NCBI GenBank assembly: GCA_964553715.1
Contig: CAZKKY010000012.1
Span: 1 to 34,465 of the forward strand
Length of the DNA: 34,465 bases
Origin: JAGOJE01 sp964553715
Lineage (GTDB): Bacteria; Pseudomonadota; Alphaproteobacteria; Rickettsiales; Rickettsiaceae
Reading direction: 5' to 3'
Below are positions 1-7,809 of the stretch, piece after piece. Positions within the stretch are counted from its first letter, which is position 1; each line of letters starts with the position of its first letter. The notes under the pieces were generated by a model. That model was not told the DNA's origin, made no database searches, and saw nothing but the letters and a program-made list of their open reading frames with translations. The position numbers and the translations under genes were made by a program.

Positions 1-123
1 CATGAAATTCAGGTCTCGAATAAAATTATGTGCGTTGAAATAACAGGTATAATTTTCACTTTCTCTTGTGGTCATCTCTATGGAAAGGGTGATCCATTAG
101 ATTCCCTACATGCCAGGAAATAA
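1..123 (+). CDS. C-terminal tail of an unidentified protein (5' end outside window)
   Basis: Frame 1 is open from the first base to a TAA at 121-123, giving 40 residues with no start of its own (it ends ...PLDSLHARK). I do not recognise the family. It lies convergent to the rpsU gene, and the hairpin at 152-184 separates the two. The open frame is short, so it could be chance, although 40 codons without a stop is mildly informative in DNA this AT-rich. Its third codon positions are somewhat richer in G/C than those of neighbouring genes. Confidence 0.35.
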   Translation, partial: HEIQVSNKIMCVEITGIIFTFSCGHLYGKGDPLDSLHARK

Positions 124-151
124 CAACAATAATACACTAAATAAATAAAAA

Positions 152-184
152 AGCCTTGCTGATTTTAGGAAGACCAGCAAGGCT
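152..184 (-). terminator. Rho-independent terminator of rpsU
   Basis: A 10-bp perfect stem (AGCCTTGCTG at 152-161 with CAGCAAGGCT at 175-184) encloses a 13-nt loop. Read on the minus strand, the stem is followed by a T-rich tract (complement of 141-151). It lies just past the rpsU stop, as expected for an intrinsic terminator. On the plus strand only a weak T-rich run follows, so it may also partly end the upstream gene. Confidence 0.85.
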
Positions 185-216
185 ATCTTAATAATATAGA
201 CTATAAATACTTTAGT

Positions 217-417
217 CTAACTTTCCATCATTTTTTTACGTACTAACTTACGACGTCTACGCTCTGACTCTTCAGCTTTACGTACTTTTTTTACAGATTT
301 AGGCTCATGAGCTCTAGAAGTTTTCATCGCACGAAAAACTAACTCGCGTTGCATTTTTCTCTTGAGGTTTTTAATCGCCTGCTCACCATTACCTGCATGT
401 ACAGCTACTACTATCAT
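217..417 (-). CDS. rpsU: 30S ribosomal protein S21
   Basis: Small-subunit ribosomal protein that acts near the anti-Shine-Dalgarno end of 16S rRNA during initiation. The product starts MIVVAVHAGNGEQAIKNLKR, the conserved S21 opening, and continues with a very basic helical tail rich in Arg/Lys (RRRRKLVRKK). At 66 residues it has the normal family length. An in-frame ATG exists upstream at 441, but the start at 417 is preferred because it aligns with the family and is preceded by a strong GGGGGT ribosome-binding site inside the longer frame. A promoter lies at 462-489 and an intrinsic terminator at 152-184, so it looks monocistronic. It is divergent from the COQ9-family gene at 508. Confidence 0.95.
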   Translation of the reverse strand: MIVVAVHAGNGEQAIKNLKRKMQRELVFRAMKTSRAHEPKSVKKVRKAEESERRRRKLVRKKMMES

Positions 418-447
418 ATTAATTACCCCCTTTCCAAGCATCTATAG

Positions 448-475
448 TTGAATTAAATTTTATTATCTATATTAT
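448..475 (+). promoter_or_regulatory. Putative sigma70 promoter of the COQ9-family gene
   Basis: TTGAAT (448-453), a 16-nt spacer and TATTAT (470-475) lie 33 nt upstream of the ATG at 508. It overlaps the divergent rpsU promoter, so the two may compete or be co-regulated. In DNA this AT-rich, such matches can be chance. Confidence 0.4.
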
Positions 476-489
476 TTATTATAAGTCAA
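462..489 (-). promoter_or_regulatory. Putative sigma70 promoter of rpsU
   Basis: On the minus strand, TTGACT (complement of 484-489) is separated by 16 nt from GATAAT (complement of 462-467). It lies about 45 nt upstream of the preferred rpsU start codon. Confidence 0.55.
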
Positions 490-507
490 GCTTAAAAGCC
501 TATTTCT

Positions 508-1059
508 ATGCAAAAAGAAGAATTTATTAATTCTCTAATCTCTTTATTACCAGATGCAAACTGGAACGACACTACTATGATGAATGCATCGAAAAATCTT
601 GGGTTAGATCCACATTATTACCTAATATTATTTAAAGATGGTATTTCAGAAATCACTGATTATTATGATGAGATACTAGATAAAAAAATGTTAGATGTTT
701 TAGGAAATCAAAAACCTCTAACCAAAATAAGAGAGAAAATCGCTCTAGCCTTAATTGTTAGATTAAAGCTAGATCAAGGGAAATGGAGATTTCTTAAGCC
801 ACAATCAGTATGGAGAACTTGCGATATAATATGGCAATACGCAGGAGATTCGACAACAGATTTAAACTATTACACAAAACGTATACTTCTTACAGGAGTA
901 TATATCAAAGCTTTCAATTATTACAAAAAAGATCAATCAGAAAATGCTAAAAACACAGAGTTAATTATACAATCTTCCCTAGAAAAAATCATTAAAATAT
1001 TTAGCATTAAATCTAAGATTCCTAAACTAGAAGATATACCTATATTAAGGTTATTCTAA
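508..1059 (+). CDS. COQ9 family protein (rpsU-divergently transcribed protein)
   Basis: Member of the COQ9 family, whose mitochondrial and alphaproteobacterial members support ubiquinone biosynthesis; mitochondrial COQ9 binds lipid and presents quinone intermediates to COQ7. The 183-residue protein has the TetR-like all-helical character of the family and a conserved mid-region around residues 75-130 (REKIALALIVRLK, QSVWRTCDIIWQYAGD, DLNYYTKR, LTGVY). The gene position is itself diagnostic, because the family model TIGR02396 is named for divergence from rpsU, exactly as here. The start at 508 is the first ATG of the frame. It is convergent with the antiporter subunit F gene, 17 bp away. Family assignment is firm; the quinone role is inferred from the family. 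Confidence 0.88.
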   Translation: MQKEEFINSLISLLPDANWNDTTMMNASKNLGLDPHYYLILFKDGISEITDYYDEILDKKMLDVLGNQKPLTKIREKIALALIVRLKLDQGKWRFLKPQSVWRTCDIIWQYAGDSTTDLNYYTKRILLTGVYIKAFNYYKKDQSENAKNTELIIQSSLEKIIKIFSIKSKIPKLEDIPILRLF

Positions 1060-1076
1060 AGCTCCTTGACTCATTA

Positions 1077-1328
1077 TCAATGCCTTAAGCTAAGTACCTT
1101 CTTTAAAAGACCTTGGGGCGCTATAAAGCTAAGAATGGAATAGATTAAAGCTATATCTAGAAATGATGAATTATATTTATAAGACGACATAGCAACAATA
1201 ATTAAAATCGCTATATTAGACATCATATTCATAAATAAAAACTTTGTGAACACTTCTTTTGCAGATACTAAACCAATAGTTAGTACTAAGACCATCAGAC
1301 AAAATATCGACACTACACCGTTTAACAT
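1077..1328 (-). CDS. mnhF: Mrp/Mnh-type cation/proton antiporter subunit F
   Basis: Small three-helix membrane subunit of the multisubunit Na+(K+)/H+ antiporter Mrp/Mnh/Pha. The 83 residues form hydrophobic segments at about 4-22, 28-47 and 55-73, and the last (DIALIYSILSFIAPQGLLKK) matches the conserved end of MnhF/PhaF. The usual acidic residue after the first helix is poorly conserved (SAKEVFTK here). The ATG overlaps the end of the subunit E gene by 7 nt, so translation is probably coupled. No subunit G follows, because the next gene is the convergent COQ9 gene. Subunits A-D and G would have to be elsewhere for a working complex. Confidence 0.78.
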   Translation of the reverse strand: MLNGVVSIFCLMVLVLTIGLVSAKEVFTKFLFMNMMSNIAILIIVAMSSYKYNSSFLDIALIYSILSFIAPQGLLKKVLSLRH

Positions 1329-1627
1329 TCAAACGTTCTGATTATATTATTATGCATATTATCTAAATCTAAACCTTCTTGTGTAAGACTATGTACAAGA
1401 ATTTTATTTTTCTCTACAAACAATGTAATAGTCCCTGGAGTTAAAGTAATAGAATTTGCAAAGCAGACTTTTGATAGGTCTTTTTTTAACCTTAAACTAA
1501 CAAATCCTGTAACTGGACTCACATTAAGATTTCTAGACCATATAATTCTAGTTACTTTTATGCTAGATAAAGCTATCTCTTTTAATAGCCATACAATATA
1601 TTTAAAATATAGTAAGATAGTCTTCAT
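1322..1627 (-). CDS. mnhE: Mrp/Mnh-type cation/proton antiporter subunit E, short form
   Basis: Subunit E of the Mrp-type Na+/H+ antiporter, recognised by the motif ANSITLTPGTITL (about residues 57-69) and the following ILVHSLT, the signature of the MnhE C-terminal domain. At 101 residues it lacks roughly the first 50-60 residues (two N-terminal transmembrane helices) of typical members of about 160 residues. The remaining N-terminus carries one amphipathic/hydrophobic helix (about 3-24). The gene begins 6 bp after the exporter gene and overlaps subunit F, so the three are likely co-transcribed. Whether the short form is functional cannot be told from the sequence. Confidence 0.8.
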   Translation of the reverse strand: MKTILLYFKYIVWLLKEIALSSIKVTRIIWSRNLNVSPVTGFVSLRLKKDLSKVCFANSITLTPGTITLFVEKNKILVHSLTQEGLDLDNMHNNIIRTFEC

Positions 1628-1633
1628 TTTTTT

Positions 1634-3193
1634 CTAATGTGATTGTGACTCAATTGTACTAGAGATTGATTCATTTGTAAATGGCAATAGAATTAAGCTT
1701 ACAACAAAAAGAAGAGCAATAGCCATAAATATTTCATTTAAAGCTATAATAAAAGCATCTCTTTGAATCATACTATTTAAAAAATACAATGATGAATGAT
1801 ATGGATTAAATACTTTGCCCATTAACAAATGTGTAAAATGACGAAGATTATAAATAACATTAGGGTCTGTTGCAGCAATAGAAGATGATAAATATTGACT
1901 AAACATTTTTGTATAATTTGTAACATATGTATTTAGTATAGCAAGCCCTATAGCACCACCTAAATTCCGCATTAAATTATAGAGACCACTAGCATTTTGT
2001 ACTGTATCTTTAGGTACAGAACCTAATGCGATATCATTTACTGGTATAAAACAAAACATTAAAGAAAAGCCTCTTAAAGCTTGTGGTGTAAACAATTCCC
2101 AAAATCTTGAATCTTGATTTAAAAAACTGTTAGAATAGCAACTCATAGCAAATAATATAAAACCTATAGCAAGAATCTTTTTTCTATCTACCCCAGATGC
2201 CATAAGCTTTCCTACAACTGGTGCTGATAAAAATTGGAATGCGCCTGTCACAAACATCACAAAGCCTATTTGAAGACTACTAAGACCAGCTACTCTATAT
2301 AAAAATAGTGGCATTAAATAGACCGCTCCATATAGACCAACACCAATAATAAATGCATAAAAACACCCTATAGAAAAATCCTTGTTTTTGAAAATACGCA
2401 AATCTAAAATAGGTTTTGAGGTATTTAATTCATGAAATATTAAAAATATGAATCCTAGTACTACAATTATAGTAAGAGACAATATTAAATTATCTTCAAG
2501 CCAAGATTTTGATGTACCCTCTTCTAATATATATTGAAGGCTACCAAGAGTCATGACCATAAGAAATACACCTAAAAAGTCGAAATTTTTTAGTAAAGAA
2601 AAATCCGGGTCATCAAAATTAGCATATAAAAAGACACTTACACATACAAAAATACCAGGAATCACATTAAGCAAAAACATAAAGTGCCATGAAGATATTT
2701 CTGTTATATATCCCCCAATAGTAGGACCCAGTGTAGGTGCTATAGTTACTACAAGGCCGATTATTATAGTTACAAAAGGCCTTTGACTAGGAGGAAAAAT
2801 TCTAAATGTGGTAGCAAACACTGTAGGTATCATAGCGCCACCAAACAATCCTTGCAAAGCCCTTGCAATTATCATAGATTCAATCGTTGTTGCAATTGCG
2901 CAGAAGCAGCTCATGATTGTAAAGCCTAGTGTGGCTATAAAATATGCAATACGAGTAGAAAGTAGTTTTGCTAGGAATCCTGTAAGAGGAATTATTATTA
3001 CCTCTGCTATTATGTAAGCAGTTTGTATCCACGACAACTCATCTACCCCAGCAGAAAGACCAGCGCCAATTATTGATATAGAGCTTGCTACAATTTGAAT
3101 ATCGAGTATTGCCATGAACATCCCTACTATCATAGCAAAAAAAGCTAGTTTATCTTTTACAGAAAGCTCTCTGACCTTAGTATTTATAGTCAC
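1634..3193 (-). CDS. DHA2-family (EmrB/QacA-type) MFS efflux transporter, 14 TM
   Basis: Drug:H+ antiporter of the 14-helix DHA2 subfamily in the inner membrane. Conserved stretches include an acidic first helix (MAILDIQIVASSI, about residues 23-35), the motif C region (APTLGPTIGGYITEISSWHF, about 151-170) followed by the EmrB-like FLLNVIPG, and a membrane-spanning pattern over the full 519 residues. The start is a GTG at 3193 preceded by AAGGATAAGTA, an acceptable ribosome-binding site. EmrB normally works with an HlyD-type adaptor (EmrA), and none is encoded next to it. Antiporter subunits E and F follow at 6 bp. The substrate cannot be predicted. Confidence 0.88.
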   Translation of the reverse strand: MTINTKVRELSVKDKLAFFAMIVGMFMAILDIQIVASSISIIGAGLSAGVDELSWIQTAYIIAEVIIIPLTGFLAKLLSTRIAYFIATLGFTIMSCFCAIATTIESMIIARALQGLFGGAMIPTVFATTFRIFPPSQRPFVTIIIGLVVTIAPTLGPTIGGYITEISSWHFMFLLNVIPGIFVCVSVFLYANFDDPDFSLLKNFDFLGVFLMVMTLGSLQYILEEGTSKSWLEDNLILSLTIIVVLGFIFLIFHELNTSKPILDLRIFKNKDFSIGCFYAFIIGVGLYGAVYLMPLFLYRVAGLSSLQIGFVMFVTGAFQFLSAPVVGKLMASGVDRKKILAIGFILFAMSCYSNSFLNQDSRFWELFTPQALRGFSLMFCFIPVNDIALGSVPKDTVQNASGLYNLMRNLGGAIGLAILNTYVTNYTKMFSQYLSSSIAATDPNVIYNLRHFTHLLMGKVFNPYHSSLYFLNSMIQRDAFIIALNEIFMAIALLFVVSLILLPFTNESISSTIESQSH

Positions 3194-3252
3194 TACTTAT
3201 CCTTGATACTATTTTTATATAAATGATCATATATTATTTTGTATTTTTAATG

Positions 3253-3825
3253 CTAATAAAAAATCTTTTTAGCAAAAATAGCAGATAAAATAATTCTAAT
3301 AGGCTTACTAAGAGTATCAATATCCCGAGAATTAAGTATTGAATCTTGGTTATTTTGAACAAAGACTATACATTTCATTTTTGAATTATTTTCAATAGGA
3401 ATTATATAGAGCATAAAATGAATTTTATCATATTTCATTTTCCTTATATCTATCGAATTGGTACTTAATGCTTCGGATATAGAACATATATTTTCGTCAA
3501 TATATTGCCTTATAATATTTCTATAAAATGTTCCATGATGAATATCATTTATATAGTCTTCTGTATTATAAAATACTATTTCATCTAAGTCAAAATAGTC
3601 CTTTATTTTTGATATCAACATTATAATTTTATCTTTACGAGACTCTGTACTACTTACCATAATATTCAAAACCCTAGTAACAAATTCTTTATTAAGATAA
3701 GTTTGAATTAGTTTAGAAGATTGATGATCATAACGAGTTTTATATTGGTTAATTAAAAATATACAATATGCCAAACTCATCAAAAGTATAAAGCATAAAA
3801 TAGATATGTAAAATGTATAGTTCAT
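3253..3825 (-). CDS. Membrane-anchored protein of unknown function
   Basis: No family recognised. The 190-residue product has one N-terminal transmembrane helix (about residues 5-26: ISILCFILLMSLAYCIFLI), then a soluble part of alternating helix and strand. The order (a helical lead with KIIMLISKIKDYFDLDEIVFY, then strand-like stretches IHFMLYIIPIE and KCIVFVQNNQ, then a closing amphipathic helix) resembles a GAF-type sensor fold, but no diagnostic residues are seen, so this is only a suggestion. It lies 59 bp upstream of the exporter gene on the same strand and is divergent from the MFS gene at 4189. A sensory or regulatory role is possible but unproven. Confidence 0.6.
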   Translation of the reverse strand: MNYTFYISILCFILLMSLAYCIFLINQYKTRYDHQSSKLIQTYLNKEFVTRVLNIMVSSTESRKDKIIMLISKIKDYFDLDEIVFYNTEDYINDIHHGTFYRNIIRQYIDENICSISEALSTNSIDIRKMKYDKIHFMLYIIPIENNSKMKCIVFVQNNQDSILNSRDIDTLSKPIRIILSAIFAKKIFY

Positions 3826-4188
3826 AATAGCTTGTTATTCATAGTTTTTATTTAAATCAATAATTCTACCCTTGGTTTACCTACTATATCCTAAAAAAGT
3901 TAGCGCAAGAGGTGTATAAACCATAGTACAATATACCTTACGTTAAAATCAATAGATATTTTTTAAATAAGTTGTTAAATTATATAGTTTTGATCTGATA
4001 AATCGTGACACTAATAAATCATTACATTTCAATCGTTTTAGCGATTTATTTATGCATAATATAAAATTTAAATAGCATTATTTGTAAGATACAGATAAAA
4101 ATCTTGTTTAGGATCTATCGCTATATTATATATAGCCTAATATATTGACTATATAATGAAGACATTTTTAAAAAACGGAGGTAATTTC
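3826..4188. other. Divergent intergenic region (363 bp)
   Basis: Very AT-rich region between the unknown membrane protein (-) and the MFS carrier (+). No reading frame or RNA gene is evident. It contains a candidate promoter for the carrier (4104-4132) and an imperfect AATAAATC...GATTTATT inverted repeat around 4013-4050 that could be an operator or chance. Confidence 0.5.
4104..4132 (+). promoter_or_regulatory. Candidate sigma70 promoter of the MFS carrier
   Basis: TTGTTT (4104-4109), a 17-nt spacer and TATATA (4127-4132) lie about 57 nt before the preferred start at 4189. Moderate match in AT-rich DNA. Confidence 0.35.
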
Positions 4189-5436
4189 ATGAGTAGCAGG
4201 GCATTCATTATAGCACTTATGGGAATCACTGTACAATATTACGATCATTATTTGTTTGGTTTTTTAGCATCTGTTATTTCAAGATATTTTATAATCGCAA
4301 GCGACCCTACCGTTCAGTTGTTAAATACATATTTTATAATGCTAATAGCGGTGATGGCTAAACCGATCGGATCTATTGTTCTTGGAAGAATAGGAGATGT
4401 ATATGGAAGATCAACTACCTTAACATTAAGCTTAATGGGAACCTCTTTTGGCTCATTAATTATAAGCCTCATTCCTTCTTACCAACATATAGGTATTATG
4501 TCTGCCCTAATTCTACTTATAGCTAGAATGTGTATTATGTCTTGTATAGCACCAGGAACAGATGGTGTTAGAATATTTATTTATGAACAAATAGGGAAAA
4601 ATAATAAATCTTTAGGCAATGGCCTTGCAACAGCTGCAAGCTGTATAGGTATTTTCATAGCCTCTAGCTCTGCTTGGTTTTTTACATTGAATTCTATGCC
4701 TCCATATGCTTGGAGACTTTCTTTTGTAGTAGGGAGTATAATGGGCATAATACTAATTATAATAAGAAAATATGTAAATATAGATGATAGTAGTTTTACA
4801 CAATCCGAAATAGGTTATGAAGATTTTAAAAATCTCCCTATACTAACAATAATAAAACAAAATATTAAATTATTTATTACAATTTTATTAGTAGCAGGAG
4901 CAATAGGTAGTACAAACCAGTTTTTTATTGTCTTCTTTGGTACTTATAATTTTGAAGTATTAAAGATAGTAGATCAATCTTCTATGAAATTCTATACTTC
5001 GGTTGCAATAGCTATATATATGTTATTTGCTGTGATTGGTGGACTTCTAGCAGATTATTTAGGACCCATCAAGGTTGCAATTACTGCATTTTGCGTTCTT
5101 GCTGCGATTACTATTAAAATGATGATTAACCTATCAAATATGGAATCTTCAATAGGTTTGTTTTTGTCTATCATGGCATGCCTTCCTTTCTTAACAATGC
5201 CTACTTTATCATTTCTGAAACAAAGTATTCCTGTTGTGATTAGGTACAGACTTTTTAGTTTAGCACATTCTATTGGATCTATATGTATTTCTGCACCTAC
5301 AGCTTTCTGTTGTACTTTTTTATATAAAAAAACTCAAGTCGCTTGGTTACCATTAAGCTATTTTCTTTTTGCTATAACTATGATAGCATTTGGAATAAAT
5401 GTTTTATCTAAGAAATATGATCCAAACACAAAGTAA
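4189..5436 (+). CDS. MFS transporter, metabolite:H+ symporter (ProP-like) family
   Basis: Inner-membrane carrier of the metabolite:H+ symporter branch of the MFS, the group that includes proline/betaine transporters and is multiplied in Rickettsiales, where it imports host solutes. About 12 hydrophobic segments span 415 residues. The opening YYDHYLFGFLASVIS resembles the family's YDF(Y)LFG helix 1, and the helix 2-3 loop has LGRIGDVYGRSTTLTLS, the MFS motif A. The start at 4189 is chosen over the in-frame ATG at 4156 because GGAGGT sits 6 nt before it. The 3' end overlaps the mutL start region, so the two are probably co-transcribed. Substrate unknown. Confidence 0.85.
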   Translation: MSSRAFIIALMGITVQYYDHYLFGFLASVISRYFIIASDPTVQLLNTYFIMLIAVMAKPIGSIVLGRIGDVYGRSTTLTLSLMGTSFGSLIISLIPSYQHIGIMSALILLIARMCIMSCIAPGTDGVRIFIYEQIGKNNKSLGNGLATAASCIGIFIASSSAWFFTLNSMPPYAWRLSFVVGSIMGIILIIIRKYVNIDDSSFTQSEIGYEDFKNLPILTIIKQNIKLFITILLVAGAIGSTNQFFIVFFGTYNFEVLKIVDQSSMKFYTSVAIAIYMLFAVIGGLLADYLGPIKVAITAFCVLAAITIKMMINLSNMESSIGLFLSIMACLPFLTMPTLSFLKQSIPVVIRYRLFSLAHSIGSICISAPTAFCCTFLYKKTQVAWLPLSYFLFAITMIAFGINVLSKKYDPNTK

Positions 5437-7285
5437 AATAAAACAATTATCAGATGTCACTGTAAGCCGTATTGCAGCTGGTGAGGTGATAGAACGACCG
5501 GCTTCTGTGATTAAGGAACTGGTAGAAAATGCTATTGATGCTAATGCAACAAAAATCGATATAGTAATAGAGCAAGCTGGTAAAAATCTTATTTTAGTTT
5601 CTGATAATGGCAATGGTATGAGCCGTGATGATCTTGCTATTTGCGTACATCGTCACACCACATCTAAACTTAACGAAGAAGATATAATGGATATATCTAG
5701 CTTTGGTTTTAGAGGCGAGGCATTACCTTCTATAGGATCTATCAGCCGTATGACTATATCAAGCTATGATACAAACTCCAAAGAATCTTGGCAAATTTAT
5801 GTAGAAGGTGGCAAGATAATGGAACCTTCTATCTCTAGTCACCCTATGGGTACTAAAATTGAAGTAAGAGATCTGTTTTTTGCAACTCCTGCAAGGCTAA
5901 AATTTTTACGTTCTGATCGCACAGAACTTTCATCAGCCCTAGATGTGGTTAAAAAAATTGCTATTTCTCATCCTGATATTGCTTTTTCTTTGGTATCTGA
6001 TGGAAAAAACCTTTTAAAACTAAAATCTACAGATATAAATCAAAGAATTCTCGACGTGCTTGGCAAAGAGTTTTTAGAAAATTCTATTTCTGCAGAATTT
6101 AAGACCGAAGAGCTTTCTGTTAGTGGACTTGTTAGTTTGCCTACCTTTAACCGTTCAGCTAGTCTTGATCAATTTTTATTTATAAATAATAGACCCGTAA
6201 AAGATAAACTTCTTGGAGCAGCTATAAAAGTTGCTTATCAAGATTTTCTAGCAAGAGATAGACATCCCGTCCTTGTACTATTCTTAAAAATAGATCCTCA
6301 TCTTGTTGATGTAAATGTACATCCAGCAAAAGCAGAAGTAAGGTTTTTTGACACTAATATGGTTAGAGGAGTAATGATAAGCGCAATCAAAAATGCTATC
6401 AATAGTTCTGCACATAGAGTGAGCAACACTGGCGCATATAATACTATTGCTAGTTTTAAACCAGAAAATATTGAAAAGCTATATAACTCTAACCCTAATT
6501 TCACATTGCAAGATAATAGAACAAGTAATTATAGGCCCATGCAAACAAAAGAGCCGCTAGAAACTAGGCAAGGAACTTTTGCTCCAAGCCCTTATAGAGC
6601 ATCACCTTTTATTCCTATAATGCCAATGATGCGGACCGAAGATCCAAACACAAGCCATTCTATTGCAAGTAATGATTCTGCTCCAAATTTTGAAACGAGC
6701 GAATATCCTTTAGGAGCGGCATGCGCTCAATTACATAAAACATATATAATATCTCAAACAAATGATTCTATAATTTTTACAGATCAGCACGCAGCGCATG
6801 AAAGATTAATATACGAGCGTATTAAAGCTCAGATAAATAAAAATGGCATAGATAAACAACGTCTTTTGATTCCTGAAATAGTAGAGCTACCAGATCAAAA
6901 CAGAGCCGATGCTTTAGCACAAAAAAAGCAAGAGCTAAATTCTATTGGCTTTGTGTTTGAAAGATTTGGTGAAAAATCTATCATTTTAAACGAGGTTCCA
7001 TCTTTAATTGCTGATAGTAATTTACAGAAGTTAGTTCATGATGTTGCTGATAATCTTGTTGATCTTGGAGAAGCTGTTAGTATAACAGAGCTTATTGAGC
7101 ATATTACAGAAACATACGCTTGCCACTACTCTATTAGATCAGGCAGGAAGATGAATATTGCTGAAATGAATGAACTACTCCGTCAAATGGAATCTACTCC
7201 TTTTTCTGGACAATGTAATCATGGAAGACCTACATATATAGAACTTAAGTTATCAGATATAGAAAAATTATTCGGTAGAAGGTAA
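5417..7285 (+). CDS. mutL: DNA mismatch repair protein MutL with endonuclease motifs
   Basis: Mismatch-repair ATPase that couples MutS recognition to strand incision. The N-terminal GHKL ATPase is clear: RIAAGEVIERPASVIKELVE, then ENAIDANAT, DNGNGM, TTSKL and FGFRGEALPS. The transducer domain has LFFATPARLKFL and VDVNVHPAKAEVRF. The C-terminal domain keeps DQHAAHERLIYE (from about residue 456), which fits DQHA(X)2E(X)4E, plus ACHYSIRSG, CNHGRPT and a terminal FGR, the full set of the latent MutL endonuclease. This fits a lineage without MutH. ATGs at 5399 and 5417 are both possible; 5417 gives the usual short leader. The gene overlaps the preceding carrier by about 20 bp. The linker at about 330-430 is low-complexity, as is normal. 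Confidence 0.96.
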   Translation: MIQTQSKIKQLSDVTVSRIAAGEVIERPASVIKELVENAIDANATKIDIVIEQAGKNLILVSDNGNGMSRDDLAICVHRHTTSKLNEEDIMDISSFGFRGEALPSIGSISRMTISSYDTNSKESWQIYVEGGKIMEPSISSHPMGTKIEVRDLFFATPARLKFLRSDRTELSSALDVVKKIAISHPDIAFSLVSDGKNLLKLKSTDINQRILDVLGKEFLENSISAEFKTEELSVSGLVSLPTFNRSASLDQFLFINNRPVKDKLLGAAIKVAYQDFLARDRHPVLVLFLKIDPHLVDVNVHPAKAEVRFFDTNMVRGVMISAIKNAINSSAHRVSNTGAYNTIASFKPENIEKLYNSNPNFTLQDNRTSNYRPMQTKEPLETRQGTFAPSPYRASPFIPIMPMMRTEDPNTSHSIASNDSAPNFETSEYPLGAACAQLHKTYIISQTNDSIIFTDQHAAHERLIYERIKAQINKNGIDKQRLLIPEIVELPDQNRADALAQKKQELNSIGFVFERFGEKSIILNEVPSLIADSNLQKLVHDVADNLVDLGEAVSITELIEHITETYACHYSIRSGRKMNIAEMNELLRQMESTPFSGQCNHGRPTYIELKLSDIEKLFGRR

Positions 7286-7353
7286 TTTACTCTTTTGATA
7301 ATTCTACTGTTTATTGATAAAACAATAGTTATATATCTATAATGAACAAACTA

Positions 7354-7809
7354 TTACTCTGGAACTTCACCTATTAGAGCGTTTAGCAGATCTGGATTTT
7401 TACTTATATAATGCTTTGAATATTTGTCATAATCCTCAGAATCATCATCTTTGGGGAAACAAATGCATAAACAGAAAAAGTGGTGAATTGATTTTTCTGG
7501 AACCTCTACTACTTCAGCAACAATATCTTGTTCTTCAAACAAATGTGTAGACTTATTGATATTAGGAATATTTTCATCTTGGTTGTGCTGAAATAGATTA
7601 CTACTTAAATAATTAGATTTAAGGCTTGCTGCAATAGTAACACCTTCTTCTAAAGCCTTTTGTTCTATTTGCTCCTGCTTATCGAAAGAGTAATATAAAA
7701 AATCACTACTTCTATCGCTATTGGTAAAATCTCGACTATTTTCTCGACTATTGACCTTATCGCTTGATACGGAGCTATTCTGACTAGTCCTTATAAACCA
7801 CCCAAACAT
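7354..7809 (-). CDS. Unknown Ser/Asp-rich 151-residue protein
   Basis: No family recognised. The first 40 residues are Ser/Asn/Asp/Arg-rich and probably disordered. A helical acidic middle (about 43-60) follows, then a short hydrophobic Cys-rich patch HHFFCLCICFPKDDD (about 109-123) and an acidic C-terminus. No signal peptide or full transmembrane helix is seen; the Cys-rich patch could be a membrane-association site. The ATG at 7809 has a good upstream AAGGATAAAGG and lies inside the 3' end of the glycosyltransferase gene (19-nt overlap), so the two are translationally linked. Composition suggests a lineage-specific protein, perhaps an accessory or secreted factor. Confidence 0.6.
   Translation of the reverse strand: MFGWFIRTSQNSSVSSDKVNSRENSRDFTNSDRSSDFLYYSFDKQEQIEQKALEEGVTIAASLKSNYLSSNLFQHNQDENIPNINKSTHLFEEQDIVAEVVEVPEKSIHHFFCLCICFPKDDDSEDYDKYSKHYISKNPDLLNALIGEVPE

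Noticed and set aside
4013..4050. AATAAATC...GATTTATT inverted repeat as an operator
   Set aside because: Eight AT-rich pairs with a long loop are expected by chance in this composition; noted only in the intergenic entry.
5404..6504. Minus-strand open frames inside mutL
   Set aside because: They lie opposite conserved MutL motifs and have no recognisable product.
7286..7353. Terminator between mutL and the 151-residue gene
   Set aside because: Only a bulged, weak ACTGTTT/AAACaatAGT pairing is present and no clear T-tract follows.
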